DNA of 64,000 nucleotides, from contig JASANE010012106.1 of the NCBI GenBank assembly GCA_030248225.1, forward strand, positions 1 through 64,000, written 5' to 3'. How positions within the stretch are numbered: the first letter of the stretch is position 1; every line of letters starts with the position of its first letter. This document shows positions 47,903 through 59,773 of the stretch, piece after piece. Source of the stretch: Trileptium ribeirensis. Taxonomy: Eukaryota > Nematoda > Enoplea > Enoplida > Thoracostomopsidae. The notes under the pieces are model-generated. The model had not been told where the DNA came from, ran no database searches, and was given only the letters and a program-made list of their open reading frames with translations. Both the position numbers and the translations under genes were made by a program.

Positions 47903-48310
47903 TTAATATTGATTGAAAAATCCATGGTGTTGCTGTGCTGTCATTTTCAACGCCCTATGCACCGATACATATTGAAAGTGTTTGAAATCGTCGCCCCAGT
48001 CGACGACCTCAGTCAGCCTTGACGTCAAAATGTCGCAAGCTTTAGTGTGGTTCGCCGATTCTTCAAGGTGATAGTTCGACTCAAAGGTAGTATCATACAG
48101 ACTACGTGTGCAACCCATCCGGCAAGAGCAGAACACATCCTGTGAAACGTCCCTGCGGTTTGCTAATCTTCGTAGCTTCTTGGGACCGACTGGAAAAACG
48201 AACCAATTTGGTATACCCTTGAGGTTACGATAGCCGGGATCGTATGGGCATTGCGTTTTGGAAGTGCGCAATGCAGCAGCGTAACAGCGCAGTTACACAA
48301 GGTTTAATGA
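47903..48310 (-). pseudogene. Fragment of an unrecognised coding repeat, copy 2
   Basis: A minus-strand frame of over 120 codons with no interruption contains QCPYDPGYRNLKGIPNWFVF, then PVGPKKLRRLANRR, then CSCRMGCTRSLYDTTFE and VVDWGDDFKHF. It pairs with 36893-37297. The Cys-rich CSCRMGC and the conserved GPKKLRRL suggest a small folded unit. Copy 2 is intact over the shared part, but no start codon or splice sites could be assigned. Confidence 0.45.
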
Positions 48311-48441
48311 AATTTTCGTTAATTTTCCCTTTAGAACGGTATTTTCAAAAAGGAATAACACATTTTTGGTCACAAATCAGAAACTTGCATCGGGGAAGCT
48401 AATATGAATTACTAGCGATACTCTGACATGGCAGCCCAATG

Positions 48442-48740
48442 AGTTGACACGAGGCATCTGGCCTGAATCAGAAGCAACCGAAAAAATACGTATTTTAATA
48501 TGACTAAACAATTAAATTTATAAAAAATTTCGTTGAATTTTTTGCATTTTGCGGTAGCAATGCACAGAAATATCCAATTCAACACGCTGATTTTACCGTT
48601 TTAAATATACAAGGGATGTGCTGTTTACTCTCAAAAGCCTAAAAAGTTGTCACGGAGCACCTGGTTTGAACCAGGAGGAATCGAGAAATGACAATTTTAA
48701 TAAAACCAAAAACTTAAATTTAATAAATTAGATGAATATC
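48442..48740. repeat. Degenerate direct repeat, offset about 204 bp
   Basis: GTTGACACGAGGCATCTGG at 48442 and GTTGTCACGGAGCACCTGG at 48646, each followed by CTGAATCAG/TTGAACCAG and later an AATTAAATTTATAAA-like stretch. Confidence 0.5.
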
Positions 48741-49041
48741 GTGTTTGTTCGTTTATTATGGTAACGCATCCGCGGGTTTATTTGTTTAGGTGAACACCAT
48801 TACGTCATTTTAATCTTACTATGAGTGTGTGGTTATTGGTCTGAGATGCAGATGCGGTTTCCAAACACTAACCTGTGGCAACAAAAATTGTAAAAAGTAC
48901 TTTTACCAACTTTGCTGTTTATACTCAAAGATAGAGCGGATCTGTTCTTTTTTAGGTTATGTGCGACTAAACGTAATACAGATAACCGATCTAACCATTT
49001 TATTTTGCAATACCTGATGCGGAATCTACATCCATTGGTAT

Positions 49042-50254
49042 TAGAGTTGCAACTTTTCAAAAATATAATACCCTGACTCTGAACCAGAAACTTGCAAAAT
49101 AAAATAGCCGGAACTGGGCCTGTACCCGAAATTTTTGAAAACGAATACCCGGAGCCGGACCCGGATTTTCTGAAAACCAATACACAGAGCGGGAGTCGTA
49201 CCCGGATTACGCAGATAAATGATAAATATACATATATATATTATATATAGTTTTATAAATATACATGTTATATATAACAATATGGCAGGTAATATATATG
49301 TAACTCGAAATGGCTCGGAGTCCTTAGCAATCATTTCAAAAATTGCCTCATCAATATTGGCGCTTTGCTGTGGTGTCAATTGGAAACAATTGAATTCAAC
49401 ATGTAACCAAAACGTGCTCTCTGATGTAATGTTTAGATATAACTGTTTGACGTTTAACGTATCTTCTACTAGTTCAACATCTTACACTAGTTCTACTTTC
49501 CCTATACAGAATGGTAGGATTTGCTTTAAGGTACGCTCGAAGTACACCCATATTGTTAATGGTACGAATTTCTACCCCTCGATTTTTAACATGGCTGGTC
49601 TATTATATAGTAATTTAACATTAAGAGTAAATCATTGAACCCTCTGTAATATAAAGTTTTCTTTTCAACAAGGTAAAATTGTGTCACCTTTTACGTGTAA
49701 GTACACTTCAGCTAAATTTGTGTGTGGCAACATATTATTAAAAGTTCCAGCTACAGTTATACACTGACTGCGTCTTTAGTGAGATATAGCATCGTTTGAG
49801 CAGCGAGCAAGCATAATATTTATAAAATTAATTTTTTGACCAGATTCTCACCTCGAATGGAAGATCGATAAAATCAGAAGCGGCTATTTTCAGAGACTAT
49901 TAAATTTTCCAACATAACAATCGCATATCTGATCACCACTTAATTTCACATTGTAATCAGTCATCAGATGGTTCTTTTTGGCGAGCATGACTATTAGTGA
50001 ACATAATTTGTCACTTGAATTTAAATTGAGCGAGCTAGAACGAGAGGGTTTTGAATTAAAATTCGTCATTGGCATGGCAGACAAGATTTGTCGGGTACTT
50101 TTGGCAGTACCCGGACACGGACCCGGACCTTGGAAAATAAAATAATCGAAACTGGACCCGGAATTTTTGAAAACGATAACTAGGATCCGCACCCGGACCC
50201 CCCATTCAATTTTTCGCCAGAAATACCCGGGAACAGGACCCGAATACAACTCTA
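49042..50254. mobile_element. Decayed hAT-type transposon
   Basis: The ends are the inverted 8-mer TAGAGTTG (49042-49049) and CAACTCTA (50247-50254), fitting the YARNG start of hAT ends. The 8 bases outside each (ATTGGTAT and ATTGTTAA) agree at six positions, as expected of an old 8-bp target-site duplication. Just inside both ends lie stretches dense in ACCCGG words (49100-49205 and 50098-50245). The interior has, on the minus strand, a remnant like a hAT transposase start. Confidence 0.6.
49290..49600 (-). pseudogene. hAT transposase N-terminal remnant
   Basis: On the minus strand one frame reads VYFERTLKQ, a stop, then, after a degenerate stretch, LTPQQSANIDEAIFEMIAKD followed by SEPF. 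BED-finger hAT transposases have a W/Y-F start, a finger, then an EAIxxMIAxDxxPF block; only the last block is well preserved. It is cut off at about 49290 by TA-rich sequence. The long plus-strand frame here is its antisense. Confidence 0.45.
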
Positions 50255-50259
50255 ATTGT

Positions 50260-51485
50260 TAATGAACGAATACGAAATTCGATGCAGTTCATTACTAGCC
50301 CTAACTTAACGATTTCCAGGAACTAATAATGTAGTAATTTTTGATAGGTTTATAATTTGATTCGTCTCTGATCGCCAATTGTTCTGTCATCTATTGTCTG
50401 GGAAGAAACTTCTTTTTACTCAAGTCTAATGTCTAATCGTGTTTCTCGCGTAAGGCTTTCGCTAACAGAAAATAGGTTTTTGGCTTACTAGAAACTGTTC
50501 GGTAAGACAATTTTCAAAACATATCAAAATAAAATTGTAAGCAGAGTCATCTTAATTGTGCATTACTGAATACGATGAAATGAATTATAATTGCGTCGTA
50601 CGCATCCAATTTTGGCAGGCGGCGCGTGCCTACAAAGTTTAAAAACATTAGAAAGTAATATCTTTTCATAACCTTTGTCATCTTGTAAGTTTATAAAGTT
50701 TCAGTTGTTATCGTTGAAGATAGAAATACGTTTTCTGGATATATATGTGTTATATATGCTAGCATCGTACACAAGTAGAGCTGTATACTTTGGTGCAATG
50801 TCCTTCTGTACAGCAGGCTATATGACCGATACTAGCAAATTCAGTAAGATGGCATTATTCTTTACCTTCGGCATTTTCAACGACCTGTAAATTTTCAAGA
50901 CTCTGGGCAAATAACCTTCTCCGTTGTGACTTGGCATCTTGGCGCTTATCGTTCGACGAATATGCAATCTATAAGATAACTACGTTCAAGCGTTAAAAGT
51001 TTGCAGCATATACCAAGACTGTATGACTTTTATTTTGTTTCTTCACCACAACGGTGAAATTTGAAATACACCTATTTATGAACTGATTGCGCCACAGTGT
51101 GTCGCCACAACATGGTTCAGACTGGTTTCTTCACGAAACAAGAATTTTGTCTGAACGCATTTTCTGGACCGAAGGTCCAACCTGATTGAAATCAAGAATA
51201 CACATACATATGAATATTTTACCACTATACAGTACTAGGAGGCAATCATTTGCCCGCGATTACTAGATTTGGCTTGTGAAGACGCATCTTGTCGTGTTGC
51301 GGTGACTTTGTAACATGATTGTTATCGTGTTTAACTATATAAGTATAATGTATGAACATGAACTATCATAATTTACATTTTCGTGTGTCCGCTACATTGG
51401 GTTCCGTCTGCATTTATTGTAAATGTTTATCCAAAATAGTACTGTTTTATCGTTATAGAATAACCCGCCGTGAACGTAACAGACT
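50260..51485. other. No gene recognised
   Basis: AT-rich, no supported features. Confidence 0.45.
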
Positions 51486-51489
51486 GTCC

Positions 51490-51850
51490 CCTTCCCTACG
51501 CATTCCTCTCTCTGTGTACGCTTCTGGGCTCTCCCTGGCAAAATTTTGGGCTCCTCCGGTTCACCGCCTGTTCGAAAATTTTTTGTTTCCAATCGGTCCA
51601 AAGCACTTTGATCAAAATTTGTACTAAAATTTCGTTATGAAGCCAAAAATTTTGTAAATTTTGCCAAAATTTGCTTCAAAATGGCTTTTTCTCTTCATCA
51701 AACCCATTTTGGCAGCGTTTCTGACACGATTGTTAACTTCTTGAAAAAATGTCCCCTGGCAAAATTGGGCGTCCTCCGGTTCGGAACCGAGAGGCTCCAT
51801 GGTTCATGCCCCCTGGCAAAATTTTCAATGAATGGAGAGCCCAGCTTATA
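51490..51850 (-). repeat. Dispersed repeat R2, copy 2
   Basis: Reverse complement of the pattern at 47445-47715, with a further internal GGCAAAATT repeat (CCCCTGGCAAAATT occurs at 51752 and 51810). The better preserved copy. Confidence 0.6.
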
Positions 51851-54800
51851 ATCTGTGTTAAATATCTATCTGTGTCTCTGCGTATGTGTATACATGTGAG
51901 AATGTTTAAGTATTATCCATACATGTTCGAGCTACAAAGTTCCGTGAGGATAATGAGTGCCACCAGGGTGGGTTCCTACCCAGTGATGAACCGCTCGGCG
52001 AAAGGTCACCTGGGGATACATTTTTGAAATATTTTGTGATTCAATATCGGGTAAAATGTTCCCTCGATTTTAGCCAACTTTTCCCAATTTCATTCAATTT
52101 TTACCAATTTCGCTCAATTTCCGCAGTGTTTTTCCAAAATACTCCGTGCACCGTCAGCGCGGGGATCGCGAGCTTGTAAAACCTCAAGAGATCATGCTGC
52201 CTCCCAGGGGGAATTGCAACAACGTAATGGGGCAGTGGTCCTTGCTTCATTGGGACAATCCCACTCCTTGTCATCAATATGATAGAAGCTGACTATGAGG
52301 ATCCTCCTTCCATATCAGATGCGAGCTAGAGGTTAGAATTGCCTGCTGCACGCATAAAACCAATAAAAGTTTATATGATAAAACAATAAAATTTTATCGA
52401 GTTTCTGGTTTAATCAAGAAATGCAGATATTTTACTGCGGTTTTCAAATAACTATCAAAATACAATAGATATACAACTAACCTTATTACGAGATTTGAAA
52501 AATCTATTTTCATTCATTATCGATACGATTATTTCAGTAATGATGCCGTCTATAAAAACAAAAAACTGGCATAATTGTACATTATGATTATATGATTATC
52601 ACCAGCAAGTATTATGCGGGATCTATTCATCTGCAGAGATCGATGGTGACACCCCGGCTAAGTGCTGCGATTAAAGGCGCGGGCTGGTGTTCTCAACGGG
52701 GTGACAATTGAGAGTAATTAAATGAACGATTCATTACGTATGAGGCACATTTTGTGAGCATTGAAACGCAGGTTAAAGCTAAGGGTAATAGGTTTGATGT
52801 AGACAATCCTCCGGTAGAGCTCAGCCAATTCCAATCATCAATCCAACCGTTTCAGCAAACATAAGCAATTGCGGGGTTGTGTAAAGGATATTTCAGTTCT
52901 TGGATTTAAAGAATGTATTTGGTTCTAAATGAACCCAATGGGCGCATGCATCTCTGCCGTAATGTCATTATGCGGAACATCGGAGAATGGATGGCTCCAT
53001 AAAGTGACAACTAACAGCGTAAACGGACAAGGATAAACTGTGCCTCGTTCTACAATCTGTTAGTGTTGCTCTAGCGCCATTGATTGTTGATTGTCTTGGC
53101 AATTACGGTCCTGAAAAGTTTCACTCTATCCTAGAGCGCTTTATTGACGAAAGCACGTCGATATTAAGTCGCTAGCAGGGCGTTAGTGTGTGACCACACG
53201 TTACCGACTGGCGAAAAAAGGTTATTGTGCATCACGTTCAGACAGTTCTTGAACGTCGGCGATTTCAGAATAAGATTAAGGCAACAGACTACCAAGTTAA
53301 GCGAGCACTGGTAGATACAAGCGTCACGGTACACTGATCTTCCGTCGCTCTTCCGACAAAAGTAATAGTACTCGCAATAACGGCGATCCTATGATAGCTC
53401 AGCACCACCCTTTGGGAATGTGCGACGATTGATCAATGATCCAGTAACTGGTAGAGACATCTCTCCCCCTCCCGATTAACGTTATCGGTGATGGCACGGC
53501 TGATGCGATTGCGGATGAAGTGGAATTTTTCTGAGAATATTTGCTAGTCCAAATGACAAAGCTTTCCGCGAACAAATCTACGATAGTGCAACTATAAAAT
53601 TTTCCTTCATGGCTTTCCCTTTAGTTGCGAAGGTGTCGTTTAGAAGGAAACTGACTTGCTGTATACTGTAAATTCAGCTATACTAGACTTGAAACATATG
53701 AAAGATGAGACACTAGTGACCTATTGGTATTGTGTTTTTCTAACGGTGTTAAGAATAGCATCACAAATGCACTGAAAAAGAGTGCAAATTACAGCATGGC
53801 GTATGTAGCCGAAATTATGCAACACTGTAAAAAATTGGATCATGTCAAACTTTACTTCAGCTTTATTGGGAGAATTTTACATGATAAAAAGTTTTGGGGT
53901 AGTTTACATTACTCTATTACGACATCTTCTCGAATTAATGTGTTAATACTATCAAGAACACTATGACGTCAAAGACATCGTATAAATTGATAGAGGTGAA
54001 GAGTTAGCCTGGGAGCACGATGTATGTTCATACTCCATTTCTTCATGACATAAATGTCGCGTAATAGTTTTCTATCTTAAATGTAATATTAAGTTTTGGA
54101 AAAAATTGTTGCCATTAAGATCTATTAAAACCAGTAACTCGCAAAGCAAGTGAAAACAGAGCGAGTGTAGCTACTGCGCGGTTTTTAATAACACTTTTTC
54201 CAAAATCTATTTCCCTAACCCCGCTTAAAATCTCATGACAGCATTTATGCAACGACAATTATATTTCTATAGCAACGCTACTGTCATTCCAGTCTTCAAA
54301 CTTAACTGTAAATGTGTACGTATGCGTGTGGGGTTGCCATCAAAGTCACTTTCTCAGTCATTACTTAGTCATCAGTCATCATTTACTTTATGCACTGCCC
54401 CACAACTCATCAAAACATATGTGTACTTTTAAAAAATTTACAGCATAAATTTATACTTGCATATCTTTCGAGAGCTGCATATACCACCAAGCTTATAGCC
54501 ATAGTACACATGGATAGGGTAGGGGCATATCCTCAGGGTGTGCTGAAAAAGTTGACACCCTCCCCCTTGCCACGTGGCAGCCAGATGACTTGTTAGGGAG
54601 TCTGAAGACCGACCCCTTCCAAGAAGTCGGTCTCCCCGGGCGCAGAAGTCTGGCTACATGCCTACCTTCCTAGCCCCTTGTACAGTATAAATTGTACTGC
54701 ACACCATGAATTAAAGATTATAATAAAATATAACCGATTGTGAAAAAAATTAAATTAGATATTAAATCCAAAGTTATAAAATTCACTTTCCACCGACTTT

Positions 54801-54900
54801 TCTCTATTTGCAAGACCCACAGATGTATATACCTATCTTCAAGTGAATTCGCTACGGCTACATATTATCAGGTCTAATTAGCACACACTTTGTTCAAGTT
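51850..54900. other. No gene recognised; eroded sequence
   Basis: A block at 51945-52200 has G-rich and AATTTC-like words resembling the other low-complexity repeats. The stretch 52600-53640 is GC-richer and reads like an eroded coding element, but no frame stays open for more than about 50 codons and no motif is visible. An 80-codon frame at 53724-53966 has no recognisable content. Confidence 0.35.
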
Positions 54901-54903
54901 TTG

Positions 54904-55543
54904 TTAACTGGAGAGGGCACCACCATCAAACTAGATGGGGCGCAAATAACAAACTGGAGGTACACACCAATATCAAACCGGAAAGGGGAACCACCATAAA
55001 ACGGGAGGGAACACCATTATCAAACTGGAGGGAAGGACCAATAACAAAGTGGAGGGGACACCAATATCAAACTGGGGGAAACTACTATCAAACTGGAGGG
55101 GGCACCAATATCAAACTGGAGCGAGACACCAATAACAAACTGGAGGGGGACACTACTATCAAACTGGAGTGGGACACCAATAACAAACTGGAGGGGGCAC
55201 CAATAACAAACTGGAGGGGGTCACCTATAACAAACAGGAGGGGCATCAACAAGAAACAGGAGAGGGACACCAATAGCAAACTGGAGGGTCACACAACCAT
55301 CAAACTGGAGGGGGCGTAACTATCAAACTGGATGGGGGCACCACCATAAAATTGGAGGGGGGCACCACCATCAAGCTAGATGGGGCATCAATAACAAACT
55401 GGAGGGACACACCAATATCAAACCGTATGGGGGAACCACCATAAAACGAGTGGGGACACAACTATCAAACTGGAGAGAGTACCAATATCAAACTGCAGGG
55501 GGTCACCACTATTAAACTGGAGGGAGCACCAATATTAATACTT
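54904..55543. repeat. Minisatellite, unit about 24 bp, with 445-bp higher-order period
   Basis: Units of the form ACCAATAACAAACTGGAGGG are repeated about 25 times with variation. Variants recur in the same order 445 bp apart: CTAGATGGGGCGCAAATAAC at 54931 and CTAGATGGGGCATCAATAAC at 55376, each followed by an AACCGG/AACCGT unit, then CCACCATAAAACG. The array was therefore duplicated as a block. Confidence 0.95.
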
Positions 55544-55553
55544 CAAACCGAAA

Positions 55554-56535
55554 TGGTATAAACGGTACATAGTTGACACGTTTGCAGTTTTCGACAATGA
55601 AACTCAATGTCAAACATTCTTACAATACCTTAACGATCAGCACCACCTGATAATGTTTACAGTCGAAACTGAAAGCGACGGCACTATTCTGTTTCTAGAC
55701 GTAAAAATCTCTAAGAACAATGGTAAAATCACTGCATCAACGTTCCGCAAAGCCACTTTTACGGGCCTCTTAATGCAGTACGATAGTTTCATTTTACCAC
55801 GTTATAAAACAGGACTAATCCAATGCCTGCGTCATCGTGCGTACACTATCGGCTCTAATTATCATACCATCGACACGGATGTCCGGTTTCTACATAAAAT
55901 GTTGCACCAAAACGGGTTTCCAAGCAATATTTTACATAAATCAACTAAAAGCTTTTTCAATCGCATATTTGAACGTTCTAACAGTTCAGCTTTGCAAAAC
56001 AGTCTCTCGGAAACTCAACCGGGCACCACTGAACCACCAGAAACTAAGTTCTTTGTGCTCAAGTTGCCTTTTTTGGCACATTCACACATAGACTTATGAA
56101 ACAACTTCTTAGAGTACTAAAAGCTAAATTCCCAGACAGTAACTTTCGAATAGTAATCGAAATAGGGCATAAGCCTAAACATCAGTTTGCCTTCAAGGAT
56201 CGAATTCCGGATGAACTAAAGTCTGCAGTTGTCTACAAATTCTCATGTTCTGCTTATGAAGCAGACTACATCGGTAGTTCGTACCGACACCTGGCAACAA
56301 GGACTGAGGAACATCTTGGAATCTCGGCCCGGACGGGCAGACGGCTTAATAATGCACGGCTCTACAATTCCGCTGTATATCAACACATCATGTCATGCGA
56401 TGCTGAGCATAGTGCTATTTCTCAATTTTAGCGCAAGTTGGCAATACTAGGCCCCAATCGGAAAGCTTACTCGGGATATTGGAAAATCTCACCATCAGAC
56501 ACAAGAACCCAACGCTCAATGACGTATCCGCCTAG
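55554..56535 (+). pseudogene. 5'-truncated Penelope-like retroelement (reverse transcriptase end plus GIY-YIG endonuclease)
   Basis: The frame from 55554 (in frame with the ATG at 55653) shows the end of a reverse transcriptase: RYIVDTFAVFDN, where active elements have a YVDD-type block, then FTVE, FLDVKIS and TFRKATFTGLL. It stops at 56097. Overlapping by four bases, the next frame (56096-56431) gives PDELKSAVVYKFSC, then ADYIGSSYRHLATRTEEH, a GIY-YIG nuclease core. A third frame supplies the end, ILENLTIRHKNPTLND, to TAG 56533-56535. Breaks: one catalytic Asp replaced (V in YIVD), two frameshifts, and loss of everything upstream, where the element abuts the minisatellite. Confidence 0.85.
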
Positions 56536-56539
56536 AAGC

Positions 56540-57070
56540 CCTTGCTGTGGTTTCCCAATTAAGTATCGGTTTGTTAATTTCGGCGTAATGTTTAATTCTA
56601 CTATCTTTATGATGTTTGTTTTTTATTGCCTTTTGCATTTATTGCATTTAATAGGCTATATATACCTACTGGGGGGCCTCGAGCCGTTGGAGCCCCCGTT
56701 GAAGTTGGCACCTCTATGGCCAAAAATTATAATTTAAACTCCCGGGACAGTTCAATATCAGCAATGAGCTTTTTCCGCTTAAAAAGCGAAAAAACGTTTA
56801 TTTCCGTTTCCGCTCAATTGGGTATGTTGGTGGGTGGTGGACTGGACTCTACTTTAATAACATCAGCATGAGCATAGTTTTATGATTATATTTGAAAGTC
56901 TCAATAGTATCAGAAAAATTAAATAGTCACCACTGCAAATGGAACAAAAACTTTAATATAAAATAGTGCACTTTTTTGAAAATGAAAGCTTTACCAGTAC
57001 GCTGCGTTTAGCACGAAATTTTCCCATCTCAACATAGGCGCAATTATAGGGGGAGACGGGGGGGACAAAT
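56540..57070. other. No gene recognised
   Basis: Probably the 3' flank of the Penelope-like element followed by AT-rich sequence. GGGGGCCTCGAGC and GGAGCCCCC at about 56670-56700 can pair. Confidence 0.35.
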
Positions 57071-57075
57071 ATTCC

Positions 57076-57330
57076 GGGTCTTTTCGGTTATGCCCCCCCC
57101 AGCCCGAGTTGCGTCAATTTTAAAGGTACAGATGAAATTTTGCAACCAATCGATTCAGCTCGAAGGGGAAAATTGGGACCTCAAAAAATCGAAAAAAAAA
57201 TTTTGTCAGGGATGTGGGTAAAATGGGTATTTTCTGAACCAGCTCGTCGGGCTGAATCGATTGGTACCAAAATTTCATCTGTACATTTAAAATTGACGAA
57301 ATTCGGGCTAGGGGATAACCGAAAAGACCC
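57076..57330. mobile_element. MITE with long inverted repeats
   Basis: It starts GGGTCTTTTCGGTTAT (57076-57091) and ends ATAACCGAAAAGACCC (57315-57330), exact reverse complements. The inner arms pair as well: CAATTTTAAAGGTACAGATG with its complement near 57280, and CAACCAATCGATTCAGCTCG with GGGCTGAATCGATTGGTACC. Total 255 bp, no coding capacity. An eroded copy is at 13517-13780. Confidence 0.85.
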
Positions 57331-57334
57331 CAAT

Positions 57335-57840
57335 TCCTTCCACTTTTTGGCACTTAACTAATCGTCCGCCCACTTTTTTGACTGATAAAATTTTTAGTGC
57401 TCTGTAATAAACGGACGTGATTATAGATTATATGTTTTTGCCATAACCTGTCCCCCCACTTTTTGTGGATTTGCGCCAATACATCTCAACAAAAAAGTTT
57501 AGTTTTTGAAGTGGTGAAACTAACTGTAAAAACTTCAATATCTCGGTGCAAATTTATTTTTTGCACGGACACGATACATCTCATGCAAGCGTGAAAAGCA
57601 ATATAAATATGTATTTAGAAAATTACAATACAGGGCTGGCCTCGCCATTCTACCTGAGAGTCCGTGCGTCCACCTGTAGGTGTCACGTTTATAGCCATGC
57701 ATAGTTGTAAAATAGGGTTGGGGATTATATGTCTTTCTCCAGGACTCGGACCTCCCTTTGGACGATACCGATTCCCCTGGGAAGTAGTCGATACGCTCCT
57801 AAGGCGCCGCATCACTCAACGCGCCCCTCCTCTCTGAAGT
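57335..57840. other. No gene recognised
   Basis: AT-rich, then a GC-richer block at 57630-57840 that may be the left part of the next repeat. Confidence 0.35.
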
Positions 57841-57841
57841 T

Positions 57842-58016
57842 GCAATGATTGAGGTAAAAAGGCTAAAAACGGCGGAAAGTTGGCAACAATAAAGAAAAAT
57901 TATGAGCCCCCAAAAAATTTCTCAAATTCATCTCCCCCTGACGACTTTCCACCGCTGAAGCAGGCACTATCACCTACCTGAAATTTCGAACCTCGTGCGA
58001 ATGTATGCGCATGCAT
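57842..58016 (+). repeat. Dispersed repeat R1, copy d (partial)
   Basis: CCCCTGACGACTTTCC, a CACCCGCT-like part (GCAGGCACTATCACC) and an end (TTTCGAACCTCGTGCG then AATGTATG) follow the order of copy c. Diverged. Confidence 0.35.
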
Positions 58017-58824
58017 GCTCATAAGGTGGTCACAGGTCACATGATCTTCCCCATCCTTGAAGGCTACTCAACCTAGGAGCTCAGCTGCTCAGACATTGAC
58101 GATGTATGGTGGGGGAGTTTAATTACACAAAATGTTCCAGCCGAGACAAATGACTGACAAGTGACATGGTGTGATGATACGTGTCCATAAGGGATAGAGC
58201 GCTACCTTTTGAGGGTTGAATATACCTTCATTCAATATATACCCACAACTTCCTTCTTCCTCATCTCAAGCACGCTGAAGACACGCGGAAAACGATAGCG
58301 AAACCACTACAGATAGCTCAGCAAACCATCACAAAATGGCGGTTGTTCCAATATTTATGGAAACGGAGCAAACCCAGCGGATTTTGCGAATAATAGATTG
58401 CTAGGAGCGAAAATAGCAAAAAATGCTTTTTGTCGGTTTAAGGAGATCAAAAATTCGTCACCGAGTATTATTGGATCTTTACAGTTCTTTTATTTGAACA
58501 CAGACTTAATCTATTTGTACTTTTTCATTCATGTAAACTCTCCGACTACATCTTAAAGTCAAAATGAGATCTAAAGAGTCATGGGTCATATTTTCCGAAA
58601 TTTGAACATATCTTTCGAAAATCAGCTCATAAACAGTTATAGCTTTGGTGAACTTACTCTTTGTCAGGTGACTGCCATGGCTATTATGTGTCTAAAACGG
58701 GTATGTCGAACTATGTATTTTCCAAACAATTAGTGATTGATACAAACATGGATTAGAATTAAAACATTGAATCGTAACGATAGCAATGTGTACACACTCA
58801 AAGCTGAATTTAGGCCATACTTTC

Positions 58825-59192
58825 TCATGGGGGAGTGGAGGATTGGAAGCTCTCAGGGAATCGCTAAACACTACACCCAGAGCTAGCTTTATTCCCACTA
58901 CACCGCAACTCCACTCTCTCACATTCTGTGCGCCAACTGTGCATGGAAAATTTGGCCCCTAAAGTTGACATGTGCGTTGGAAATATTGAAGGAAATTGGC
59001 AAAAAATAAAGGAAAATTGGTAAAAATTAAGAACAATAATTTTTAGTCGCACAAAATTTATTCAGGGCCATTCAATTTTTTCTGACGACCTCATCCCCTG
59101 CGAAGGACCCCCTCCACGACACCCGCTACCTCATTTCCTCCCTTGCCTGGGACATTGGTTGGCTCCCCGAGCTCGCTTGTATGCTTTTTAAA
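58825..59192 (+). repeat. Dispersed repeat R1, copy e
   Basis: It starts CATGGGGGAGTGGAGG, has the GGAAATTGGCAAAAAATAAA middle, TTCTGACGACCTCATCCCC, ACACCCGCTACC, and ends CCTGGGACATTGG, then GCTTGTATG. Start and end match copy b, and its middle matches copy c. Confidence 0.5.
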
Positions 59193-59199
59193 AACTTCT

Positions 59200-59770
59200 A
59201 AAAGTATTTAAAATTACTCCCGATTACAGTAATCCAGAAAACTAAACTCTCAAAAGCAATACTCTGGAAATAAAAAAGGTTTGCTGCTGCCTGGATGCGA
59301 TGGAATAGTCACACAAGACAACGAAGGTTCAGCTATTTAACCCTGTGGGGAAATACGTTTTATAAAAATAACAGCTTAAAGCGGGGGGTACGAGGCGGCA
59401 GCCGCGGACCTAGTTTTAGTGCATGTGTAAACATGTAAAGCTATAAGCAATAAGCTTAATAAAAGGCGTAGGCGTTTGAGAACGGCAAGGCATGCATTTA
59501 CACTAGGCCACAAATTACGATAATTTCGGGTAGTTTTGGTTTAAAAATAGTGAAGTAATAGCTTTTAAGGGCGCAACAGGCATCTCGAAACCGTAGGGTC
59601 AAACCTATGGCCCACGTAAACTTTATGGGCCGCCTTTCTGGTCTTTTGATAATCGCTCAAAATGTACAATGTTAATGTATATATCAGTAAGAACTCTCGA
59701 GAGTCAGCAAAAATAGTTTTAATACGCATACACAATATTAAGCAAAATCAAAATTATGTAGCATACCACA
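59200..59770. other. No gene recognised
   Basis: AT-rich, with a short GC-rich stretch at 59380-59420. No supported frame. Confidence 0.4.
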
Positions 59771-59773
59771 AAA

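Noticed and set aside
49219..49638. A 139-codon plus-strand open frame
   Set aside because: It is antisense to the hAT transposase remnant and begins in TA-rich sequence.
54904..55543. The regular array as a CRISPR
   Set aside because: Units are contiguous without unique spacers, and the genome is eukaryotic.
56090..56105. ATGA overlap in the Penelope-like element as programmed coupling
   Set aside because: Further frameshifts and a lost catalytic residue show general decay.
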